This document shows, one piece after another, positions 7,871 through 14,902 of a DNA stretch of 64,000 nt; the stretch's first letter is position 1, and every line of letters begins with the position of its first letter. The position numbers were made by a program, and so were the translations under genes. The notes beneath the pieces are model-generated. The model had not been told where the DNA came from and did not search any database. It worked only from the letters and a program-made list of their open reading frames with translations. The stretch comes from DASVTR01 sp036382855. Its GTDB lineage: Bacteria; Acidobacteriota; Blastocatellia; Pyrinomonadales; Pyrinomonadaceae. The stretch lies in NCBI GenBank assembly GCA_036382855.1, contig DASVPO010000026.1, forward strand, positions 74,426 to 138,425, read 5' to 3'.

Positions 7871-8809
7871 TCAAGGCGTTGTCGCCGGTTGGTCGGAAGT
7901 GACCATCGGCGGCTTGATGCCTCCGCGCGTTGTTCTACGCCTGCGCCTGCCACGGCGTCTGCCGCCGCCTCCGCTGCCCATCCTCATGCCGCCACCGCCG
8001 GAAGACGTAAACGAGAACTGTCGTGTTTCGCCCGGCACGCTCATAATCGAGACGCCGTTGCCCATCCGTCGCAAGCGGACGGAGACGATGCTGGCGGGCG
8101 TAGAGCCTGTGCCGCCGCCGAGCATCATCGTCACACCCGTATAGCCGCGCGTGGTGACGGCCGTGTAGCGACCCGTCATGGCCGTTCCGCCTTCCGGCGT
8201 CAGCGTAAACTGATTGCCCGACTCGAAGGTCAAAGTCGCAGGGCCGGACAGTCCGCCTTCGGAATACGTGGCCGTGCCTGTGTACGACTGGCCTGCGAGG
8301 TCTTCCTGCACGCCGCCGTCCGTGCGTTCAGTTGTTCCTGTCTGCGTAGAGACCGAAGTGTCGGCAACGTTCGCTGTGTCCAGTGTCGTCATGGTTCGAC
8401 GACCGCGCCTGCGCCTACGGCGTCTGCCGCCCATGTTGCCAGACATATCAACAGTCGTGCTCGTATTAGAGTTGTCAGCGGCGTCGGCCGTGTTGGCATT
8501 ATCGTCCGAGGTGGTGTTCGTGTTGCCGCTCGTGTCGCCGGACATGTTCATGTTAGACATGTCGCCGGACGTGTTCGTGTTGCGGCGCATGCCTGTTCTC
8601 CTGCGCCTGCGCCCACGCCTGCGCCCCGCCGTGTTTGACGTATTACCATTCTGCGAGGTCATCATCCCGCCGCGCGTCGGCTCGTCCTGTGTCGTCGAAG
8701 AATTAGAGTTCTGCGCCGACGTGATAATCAAGTCTGCGCTAAGGAGAGAGACGGAGATGACGAACACAAACAAAACGGTGATGCTGCGTGTCATGCTGCT
8801 CTTGCTCAC
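7871..8809 (-). CDS. Secreted low-complexity Arg/Gly/Asn-rich protein, function unknown
   Basis: 312 aa. It starts with an export signal (TRSITVLFVFVISVSLLSADL). Next comes a disordered N/T/S-rich region holding two Arg clusters of the GRRRGRRRRR kind, then a globular-looking beta-rich segment (GQSYTGTATYSEGG to about MSVPGETRQF). It closes with a glycine run and a third Arg cluster. The three Arg clusters are coded by similar DNA and look internally duplicated. A nucleic-acid or cell-surface binding role is conceivable, but nothing identifies it. Confidence 0.7.
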   Translation of the reverse strand: MSKSSMTRSITVLFVFVISVSLLSADLIITSAQNSNSSTTQDEPTRGGMMTSQNGNTSNTAGRRRGRRRRRTGMRRNTNTSGDMSNMNMSGDTSGNTNTTSDDNANTADAADNSNTSTTVDMSGNMGGRRRRRRRGRRTMTTLDTANVADTSVSTQTGTTERTDGGVQEDLAGQSYTGTATYSEGGLSGPATLTFESGNQFTLTPEGGTAMTGRYTAVTTRGYTGVTMMLGGGTGSTPASIVSVRLRRMGNGVSIMSVPGETRQFSFTSSGGGGMRMGSGGGGRRRGRRRRRTTRGGIKPPMVTSDQPATTP

Positions 8810-8975
8810 GGATGTTTCTCCCTTCTATGTGTTGTTGCGCACGTATAGATAAAAGCGCGTGACGCGTTCAGGTGAAATTGGTTCCGGCAACCGCCGCCTT
8901 GCTCTTGACAGTCAACCGTCTATTAAACTACTGCTCAGCCAGCCTGCTCAAAAACTTCTGCCGCATAAGAAAACT

Positions 8976-10619
8976 TCAGGCCAGAACGGACGGCAGCACG
9001 AATTGGCCCAAGTGTGGCCCCGCGTAATTAAGACTAACGCGCAGGGCCAATTCCAGCGCATCGCGCGTCTCTTCGGGCACAATCACCGCGTCAACGAAGC
9101 CGCGCGCCGCCGCGAATTTGGCGTCTAATTGTTGCTCGTAATTCTCGCGCACCTTCTCCATCTGCGCTTTCAACTCGTCGTCAGGCTCCGCGCCCTCTCG
9201 TTTCAGTTTCTCAAGCTGAGTGCCGAACAGAGCGCCGACCGCAGAGTCGCCTTCCATCACGCCCATGCGCCCCGTGGGCCAACTGAAAATAAAATCCGGG
9301 TCGAAGCCTTGTCCGGCCATCGCGTAGTAGCCAGCGCCGGATGCGTGATTAACCGTTAACACTATCTTCGGCACGGCGGCCGTCGCCATCGCTTCCACAA
9401 AACGCGCACCCGCTCGGATGATGCCGGAATGTTCCGCTTCCGCCCCGACCATGAAGCCTGAGACATCATGTATGAAAAGAAGCGGCGTTTGATGACGATG
9501 ACAGGTCTCTATAAAGTAGGCGACCTTTTCGGCCGAGTCGGCGTAGATGATACCGCCGAAGCGCGGAGGCCCGCCTCCCGGCATCTTCAACATTCCACGG
9601 CTGTTGGTGATAACGCCGACCTGTATGCCGCGCACGCGTGCGTGGCCCGTTATCATCTCCTTGGCGTAGTCTGCCTGAAACTCGTCTAAGTGTCCTTCGT
9701 CGAGCAGGCAAGCGAGCACGTCGCGCATGTTGTAGGGCTGGCGATGATCTTCCGGGATAATGTCGTAGAGGTCTGACGCGGGGCGCGCCGCTTCCACGCT
9801 TTCCGTAATCGAGACGGTCGTTTGCGGCTTGACTGGAAGCTCTGAAACAAACTCCCGTATTTTAGCAACGCAGGCGCGGTCGTCAGCGACACGGTAATGC
9901 GCGACGCCCGAAAGCTCGTTGTGCGTGCGCGCCCCGCCCAAAGTCTCGTTATCAATCGTCTGCCCCGTCGCTCCCTTGACGAGATTCGCGCCGCCGAGGC
10001 CCATAAAGGATGTGCCCTCGACCATCACGATGATGTCGGAGAGCGCTGGCAGGTAAGCGCCGCCAGCGATGCATGGGCCCATCACCGCAGAGATTTGCGG
10101 AATCTTCAGGTAGCGGCGCATGATCGAGTTGTAGTAGAAGATGCGCGACGCGCCGTACTGTCCCGGAAAGACGCCGCCCTGATAAGGGAGATTGACGCCC
10201 GCCGAATCCACCAGATAGATAATCGGCACATGCGAGCGCATCGCTATCTCCTGCGCCCGCAGGATTTTTTTAATCGTCTCCGGCCACCAAGAGCCTGCCT
10301 TCACGGTCGCATCGTTGGCGACGACGACCACCTCGCGCCCATTGATGCGACCCATGACGGTGACAACGCCCGCGGACGGAGCTGCACCCTTGTACTCGTC
10401 GTAAGCGACGAGCAGACCTATCTCCTGTGTAAACGTTCCTTTGTCAAGGAGCAGTTCGATGCGCTCGCGCGCCGTCAGCTTACCCTGCTGGTGCTGTCGT
10501 TCAACCTTGTCGGGGCCGCCGCCGCGCCGCAGCTTGCCTTCAAGCCGCTGCAAATCGGTTGCCAACTGGCGCAGACGCGTCCGTGCTTCCGTAGAAGCCG
10601 GTCGTGCTTCAGACTTCAT
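8976..10619 (-). CDS. Acyl-CoA carboxylase beta subunit (methylcrotonyl/geranyl-CoA carboxylase type)
   Basis: 547-aa carboxyltransferase subunit. It has the segments ANDATVKAGSWWPETIKKIL and YLVDSAGVNLPYQGGVFPG, and the acyl-CoA and carboxybiotin oxyanion loops (GPCIAGGAYLPALSD; NHASGAGYYAMAG). These are closer to methylcrotonyl-CoA and geranyl-CoA carboxylases (LiuB/AtuC) than to propionyl-CoA carboxylase. The biotin carboxylase/BCCP alpha subunit is not in the window. With the methylglutaconyl-type hydratase and AtuA genes it suggests leucine or isoprenoid acyl-CoA degradation. Confidence 0.85.
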   Translation of the reverse strand: MKSEARPASTEARTRLRQLATDLQRLEGKLRRGGGPDKVERQHQQGKLTARERIELLLDKGTFTQEIGLLVAYDEYKGAAPSAGVVTVMGRINGREVVVVANDATVKAGSWWPETIKKILRAQEIAMRSHVPIIYLVDSAGVNLPYQGGVFPGQYGASRIFYYNSIMRRYLKIPQISAVMGPCIAGGAYLPALSDIIVMVEGTSFMGLGGANLVKGATGQTIDNETLGGARTHNELSGVAHYRVADDRACVAKIREFVSELPVKPQTTVSITESVEAARPASDLYDIIPEDHRQPYNMRDVLACLLDEGHLDEFQADYAKEMITGHARVRGIQVGVITNSRGMLKMPGGGPPRFGGIIYADSAEKVAYFIETCHRHQTPLLFIHDVSGFMVGAEAEHSGIIRAGARFVEAMATAAVPKIVLTVNHASGAGYYAMAGQGFDPDFIFSWPTGRMGVMEGDSAVGALFGTQLEKLKREGAEPDDELKAQMEKVRENYEQQLDAKFAAARGFVDAVIVPEETRDALELALRVSLNYAGPHLGQFVLPSVLA

Positions 10620-10785
10620 CTTGATTCAGAGCGGCTGGCCTCCGGCCACATACAAGGCCCCTTCGACACGCTTCAGCCGTTCACCTGATAAATAAGATAG
10701 CTTCGAGATGTCGCCAAAATAGCACAGGACGGCTTGTTAAGACAACGAAGCCGTCCCGCTCATGCCTGCATCCCGCAAAAATTAA

Positions 10786-10811
10786 GGGGGCGGGAATACC
10801 AGCCCGCCCCC
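10786..10811 (-). terminator. Terminator of the zinc-protease gene
   Basis: A perfect 9-bp stem GGGGGCGGG/CCCGCCCCC with an 8-base loop, read on the minus strand directly after the stop at 10839. A TTAATTTTT tail follows. A second weaker inverted repeat (GACGGCTT...AAGCCGTC) lies just to the left at 10731-10755. Confidence 0.75.
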
Positions 10812-10838
10812 TACACTTATTGCCGGAATACTCGACTA

Positions 10839-12158
10839 CTATTTCCAGAGCTTGCCTGCCAGAGCCTTCGCGTCAGCCTTCTCAGGGATGCCCTCTATGA
10901 TGAGGACGCGCGAGCCGCGCCGCTCCATAGCGACATTTCCCTCTCTGGTTTGCCATGCGCTCCACTGTGCGCTTGCGTCCCTGACCTCGCTCGAAGCTGT
11001 TGAATCAGGGTAGCGAGCGGAGGTGCGTTTAGCGTAAGCGTCGAAGAATTCCTGCGCGTCCTTTTCCGAATCCCAGGCGGTGAGTTGCGTAATGCAGATA
11101 GCACTCGTTTTCGGGTCGGTGTAGACGGCGTAGCGGTCGCCGCCCCAGCCCGCAGCAGCCTGCCTTGATTCCGGCTTGGCTTTCAAAAACTCGTCGAGAA
11201 TCAGGTAGTAAGACCATTCGCCGTTCACGTCGTAGTCCACGCGCTTCCAGTTTGCGCCGAGCGCTGATGAGACATCCGGCAAATCCAGTTTGACTGGCGC
11301 TTCGCGCGCGAAATATTTTTCTGCGTGTAAAATCTGTTCGCTTGATTGCGGCAACTCCGTATAGGCCAGCGAAATTTGCTTCCAGCCGTTGCGCTTGTAC
11401 AACTGCGAGACAAACTCCATCCCCTGCTGGTACGGAAAGAGCAGGGTTTCACGCATCACACGCGGCGCTTTTTCTATCAACTCGGATGAGCCTGCGCCGC
11501 CAGCCTCTATTGATTTCAGAAAGGCCAGAGCACGCAAAGGGTTGCGCATTATATAGTATTGCATCAGCAGCGTGGCATCGCCTTCGATAAGAGCGTGGGC
11601 GGCCAATTCTGCGTCGGCGTCGCCTTTGGGCCATTTGTCGAAGCGGCGCAAGTTGTAATGCTGGTCTTGAAGAGCGTGGGCCAGTTCGTGGGCCATGACG
11701 GGCTTTTGTCCATCAAGGTCAATCCAATCGGCCAGATAAAACTGCTGCGCTTTGGGGTCGTAGTAGCCTGCGACCTGTTCCGTCAGCAGATTAATGATGA
11801 AGGCGCGCAGTTGCATGTCGGCTGGAATCAGGCCCAGCTTTTTCAGTGTCAGTTCGGAGGCGCGCATTTCTTCGGGCGTCGTATCCTCGTCCATATTTTT
11901 GACGAGCATGCGCTCAATCTCTGCGCGCGTCTGCGCTCCGCTCTTGACGGGGCGCAGGATCGCCAGTTGCCTGATCTCGCTCGTCTCTTTCAGGACTGCT
12001 TCGGTGGCCGCCATCACGGCTGCGCTCTTGGCGTTGCTTGATGTAACGGCGGGAGCCTGCTTTTGCGCAAAGGCCGCAGGCAGGCCGATGAAAAGTGAGG
12101 CCACGACGACGAGCGACGCAACTCTTTTAATAACTTGAAGCCTGATTTGCTTTGACAT
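10839..12158 (-). CDS. Secreted zinc metalloprotease-like protein (HExxH)
   Basis: 439 aa with a signal peptide (about residues 1-31, cleavage after AFA). The zinc motif HELAH sits at 157-161, and a likely third ligand is the glutamate of HALIEGDATLL near 193. The pattern MAHELAHALQDQHYNL followed by a helical region with EGDA is seen in a family of uncharacterised bacterial secreted metallopeptidases. It is preceded by its own upstream region and followed by a strong terminator, so it is probably monocistronic. The substrate is unknown. Confidence 0.75.
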   Translation of the reverse strand: MSKQIRLQVIKRVASLVVVASLFIGLPAAFAQKQAPAVTSSNAKSAAVMAATEAVLKETSEIRQLAILRPVKSGAQTRAEIERMLVKNMDEDTTPEEMRASELTLKKLGLIPADMQLRAFIINLLTEQVAGYYDPKAQQFYLADWIDLDGQKPVMAHELAHALQDQHYNLRRFDKWPKGDADAELAAHALIEGDATLLMQYYIMRNPLRALAFLKSIEAGGAGSSELIEKAPRVMRETLLFPYQQGMEFVSQLYKRNGWKQISLAYTELPQSSEQILHAEKYFAREAPVKLDLPDVSSALGANWKRVDYDVNGEWSYYLILDEFLKAKPESRQAAAGWGGDRYAVYTDPKTSAICITQLTAWDSEKDAQEFFDAYAKRTSARYPDSTASSEVRDASAQWSAWQTREGNVAMERRGSRVLIIEGIPEKADAKALAGKLWK

Positions 12159-12256
12159 CTCTAACCTTTCGCTTTTATAGTCCGCTGAAACCGAACTGAC
12201 AATTTTATTTTAGCAGGTCACCCCACAATCGCTCGAATCCCGGTGGGAGGCGTTAG

Positions 12257-12766
12257 ATGCAGATGACGAAACAAGCGGACGAAGATGTGATGCCGGAAGA
12301 GTGGCACGAAACTCTGGTGCGCGTGCGCTATTCCGAGACGGATAAGATGGGCGTCGTTTATCACGCCAACTATCTCATCTGGTTTGAGATTGGCCGCACG
12401 GAGTTTTGCCGCGCACGCGGTTTCAGCTACCGCGACATGGAAGAGAACGACAACGCCTTTCTGGTTGTTGCAGAAAGTTACTGCCGCTACAAATCGTCTG
12501 CCTACTACGACGACGAATTAATCGTCCGCACACACATTACGGAACTGCGCCGCCGCAGTCTTCGCTTCGGCTACGAGATTATCCGCGTCAGGGATGAAAA
12601 GGTGATCGCCGAAGGAGAAACCGGCCACGTCATCACAGACGGCAACGGCCGCGTCCGCTCATTCCCGCAAGGCTATTGCGAGCTTCTACTCTCAACGCCC
12701 GAAGAAGCCCTGCATCTTTTACAAACACCGGCCGAACGCGTCCCCGAAGACAGCGCACCTGATTAA
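12257..12766 (+). CDS. Acyl-CoA thioesterase, YbgC/FadM type
   Basis: 169-aa single hot-dog-fold thioesterase. The YbgC signature is RYSETDKMGVVYHANYLIWFE, with the catalytic Asp at about 29 and the YHANY helix. This family hydrolyses short to medium acyl-CoA or acyl-ACP and often occurs near Tol/Pal or acyl-CoA genes. It is divergent from the metalloprotease gene and convergent with ymdB, with a long hairpin between the two ends. It is cytoplasmic. Confidence 0.85.
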   Translation: MQMTKQADEDVMPEEWHETLVRVRYSETDKMGVVYHANYLIWFEIGRTEFCRARGFSYRDMEENDNAFLVVAESYCRYKSSAYYDDELIVRTHITELRRRSLRFGYEIIRVRDEKVIAEGETGHVITDGNGRVRSFPQGYCELLLSTPEEALHLLQTPAERVPEDSAPD

Positions 12767-12768
12767 AT

Positions 12769-12840
12769 AGTTAACGGTTTACAGTTTTCAGTAAAAGCAA
12801 CTGGTCTTTTATGAGAACTGAGAACTGTTAACCGAAAACT
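12769..12840. repeat. Inverted repeat between convergent genes
   Basis: Arms near 12769-12792 (AGTTAACGGTTTACAG...) and 12815-12840 (...CTGTTAACCGAAAACT) can pair imperfectly. The element fills the whole gap between the convergent thioesterase and ymdB genes and is a likely two-way terminator. Confidence 0.7.
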
Positions 12841-12843
12841 ATC

Positions 12844-13626
12844 TCACTGTTCATGCTTGAGGGAGAGGCGCGAGATTTCGCGCGCGTGGCCTGTTGTTTC
12901 GTCTACGTCAATGACGGCGGCGCAGATGCGCACATCGCCCGTCGAGTGTTCGGCGCGCTTGTGCAGGGCCGAGGTGAAACGCCCTATGACATCTTCCTTC
13001 GCCATCCCGATGACGCCCGAATAGCTGCCCGTCATTCCGATGTCCGTCAAATAGGCCGTTCCCTGCGGCAGGATTCTCTCGTCGGCCGTCTGCACGTGCG
13101 TGTGTGTGCCGACAACGGCCGACACGCGCCCGTCCAGGTACCAGCCCATCGCAGCCTTCTCGGAGGTCGCCTCGGCGTGCATGTCAACGAGCCTGACTGT
13201 AACGTCGGGCGCAAGCGTCGCCAGCAGTTCGTCGGCCGCGCGAAAAGGGTCGTCGGACGGGTGCATAAAGACGCGCCCAATCAAGTTCAGCACAGCCACA
13301 CGCACGCCGCGCACAACGCCCGTCCACATTCCGCTGCCCGGCGTCTTCGGCGGATAATTGGCGGGGCGCAGCAGCCTCCGCTCGCGTTCAATATACGGGA
13401 TGACCTCGCGTTTATCGAAGATATGATTGCCGGATGTCATCACGTTGATTCCGGCGTTGAAGAGTTGTTCGGCGTGAGATGGGGTGATGGAAAAACCGCC
13501 GCTGACGTTTTCCGCGTTCATCACGACCAGGTCAATTCCGTGCTGCTCGCGAATATCCTGTACGCGGTCGAGCACGGCCGTCCGTCCGGGCCGCGCCACG
13601 ACATCGCCAATCATCAAGACTTTCAT
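12844..13626 (-). CDS. ymdB: YmdB-type metallophosphoesterase (2',3'-cAMP phosphodiesterase family)
   Basis: 260-aa calcineurin-like phosphodiesterase of the TIGR00282/YmdB family. Metal ligands are visible in MIGDVVARPGR, MNAENVSGG, TSGNHIFDKRE, VDMHAEATSEK and VVGTHTHVQTAD. The Bacillus relative hydrolyses 2',3'-cyclic AMP and affects biofilm and sporulation gene expression; no comparable role is known here. The length is normal. It is the last gene of the minus-strand translation/division block, after zapA and the 6S RNA. Confidence 0.9.
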   Translation of the reverse strand: MKVLMIGDVVARPGRTAVLDRVQDIREQHGIDLVVMNAENVSGGFSITPSHAEQLFNAGINVMTSGNHIFDKREVIPYIERERRLLRPANYPPKTPGSGMWTGVVRGVRVAVLNLIGRVFMHPSDDPFRAADELLATLAPDVTVRLVDMHAEATSEKAAMGWYLDGRVSAVVGTHTHVQTADERILPQGTAYLTDIGMTGSYSGVIGMAKEDVIGRFTSALHKRAEHSTGDVRICAAVIDVDETTGHAREISRLSLKHEQ

Positions 13627-13636
13627 AATAAAAACA

Positions 13637-13712
13637 GTAGTAAGTGAAAAGTGACAAGTGACGAGCGACAGACAAGCTTCTTCTTGCCGTTTGTCACTCG
13701 CCGCTTGCCACT
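13637..13712. repeat. Intergenic hairpin with AAGTGACAAGTGACGAG arms
   Basis: Left arm 13637-13675 (AAGTGA/AAGTGACGAG units) pairs imperfectly with right arm 13681-13712 (TTGTCACTCGCCGCTTGCCACT). It sits between ymdB and the 6S RNA and is a member of the dispersed hairpin family. On the minus strand it could terminate 6S RNA and lies just upstream of ymdB. Confidence 0.75.
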
Positions 13713-13721
13713 AAACTTGAA

Positions 13722-13936
13722 TGGCTAGAGGGTTATCCGCAGTGGCCGCTCCGCAGCCGTAATTGAACCTGCGTTAACAGGTGGGTGACCTCTTTGATAA
13801 GCCGCAGCCCTTGGCAATTCCTTAACGATGAAGGATTGCGCCGGCTGTTAGTCGGCGTCGGTCTCCCTTGATTTACAGCGTTGGCTCAATCATCGTTACT
13901 CGGTGACGAACCCCGCAGACATCTTCCCTCTGCCAC
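13722..13936 (-). ncRNA. ssrS: 6S RNA (ssrS)
   Basis: Regulator that binds sigma70-RNA polymerase in stationary phase. The ends form a closing stem: TGGCAGAGGG at the 5' end pairs with CCCTCT-A-GCCA at the 3' end, with one bulged base. The 3' half runs CACCCACCTG, then a small hairpin, then GGTTCAATTACGGCTGCGG. It closely mirrors the 3' half of known 6S RNAs (CACC...GGTTCAAGGGTTACAGCCTGCGG in E. coli). The position right after zapA is the classic zapA-ssrS neighbourhood, and a good promoter precedes it. The exact ends are estimates from the stem. Confidence 0.8.
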
Positions 13937-13941
13937 GGGAG

Positions 13942-13971
13942 AATATAGCACAGACTTTGGCGAGATGTCAG
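13942..13971 (-). promoter_or_regulatory. Sigma70-type promoter of the 6S RNA
   Basis: On the minus strand, CTGACA (13971-13966) and TATATT (13947-13942) are separated by 18 bases. Transcription would start about 6 bases downstream, at the 5' end of the 6S closing stem. Seen in sequence; strength and use are inferred. Confidence 0.6.
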
Positions 13972-14048
13972 AATATTAGATGTTGGATATTAGCGCCCCG
14001 GCGCTTGACAAGCGGCCGGCATTTGACGTACGGCAGCAGCCGTTCGTT

Positions 14049-14435
14049 TTACGTAAACGCGATGTTGCCGGCGGGGCTTGGCTGTTCCACTGTGCTGCGG
14101 ACTTTGAGCAGGCGGTCGAGCATTTCAGCGCACTCGGCGCTGCGCGAGGCGAGTTGCGAATCGGCCTGCTCGTGCAGGCGCTTGAGGCGATGCAGTTCGT
14201 CTGCGATGTGCAGGGCGGCGAGGATGGCGACCTTCAGCGAATCCACCGTCAGCGTGCCAGAGGAAATCTCGCGCATGCGGCTATCAACAAACTCTGCGAG
14301 TTGTGTGATGTACTCGCTGTCGCCGTCGGAGCGAATGTTGTAGGTCTGGTTGTAGATTTCGACACGGATGGTCGGCGTCGTGGCTGCGTCCATATTTCCT
14401 TTACCTAAACTCATGCGGCCCTGTGATTCTTTCAT
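14049..14435 (-). CDS. zapA: Cell division protein ZapA
   Basis: 128-aa FtsZ-ring stabiliser. The N-terminal globular part contains IRVEIYNQTYNIRSDGDSEY and continues with VDSRMREI. A helix (LKVAILAALHIADELHRLK) and a C-terminal coiled coil follow. This is the standard ZapA layout, although the N-terminus before IRVEI is longer than usual. An internal ATG at 14393 is an alternative start. The start at 14435 overlaps the upstream coiled-coil gene by ATGA, indicating coupling. The gene is followed by the 6S RNA, as in many bacteria. Confidence 0.85.
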   Translation of the reverse strand: MKESQGRMSLGKGNMDAATTPTIRVEIYNQTYNIRSDGDSEYITQLAEFVDSRMREISSGTLTVDSLKVAILAALHIADELHRLKRLHEQADSQLASRSAECAEMLDRLLKVRSTVEQPSPAGNIAFT

Positions 14436-14713
14436 TTCCTGACGGCCTCCGCCATTTCAGGGTCGAGCGTGGCGATGGCGTCGAGCATCGCTTCGACTTT
14501 CATGCGAATCGTGTCGCGCTCCGAGAGCAGGCGCTCGACCTGATTCTCAAGGCGCTCTTTCTCGCTCAAGAGTCCGCCAAGCTCGCGACGAACGGAAGCT
14601 ATCTCGCGCTCCAGTCCTTCCTTTTCCTGACGCAGCGTTTTCGTCAGCTCGATGGTACGGTAAATCTTATCTTCCAGATGCGAAAACTTTTCGAGTCCTG
14701 ATAATCCGACCAT
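14432..14713 (-). CDS. Small coiled-coil protein upstream of zapA (ZapB-like)
   Basis: 93 aa, almost entirely a heptad-type coiled coil (about residues 10-70: LEDKIYRTIELTKTLRQEKE and so on). There is no signal or membrane segment. The 4-base overlap with zapA and the size suggest a ZapB-like partner of the divisome, but coiled coils of this kind are poorly diagnostic, so the function is inferred from context. The gap 14714-14902 to pheT holds no gene. Confidence 0.7.
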   Translation of the reverse strand: MVGLSGLEKFSHLEDKIYRTIELTKTLRQEKEGLEREIASVRRELGGLLSEKERLENQVERLLSERDTIRMKVEAMLDAIATLDPEMAEAVRK

Positions 14714-14902
14714 CGCTATCTCTCCACAAAGTTTTAAGGGCGCGTTAGACGAGCCGACCGATTATGCGACTTCGCGCGAAATAAGTCTAGAGTCTTGTAA
14801 GTCTATTGAGTCCGTTGCGTCAAGAAAGTTTACGGAACGTTGCGAGCAACGTTTCTATCCTGCACGCTCGGAGCTTTACGAACTCGCACGACACGCAGAC
14901 TA

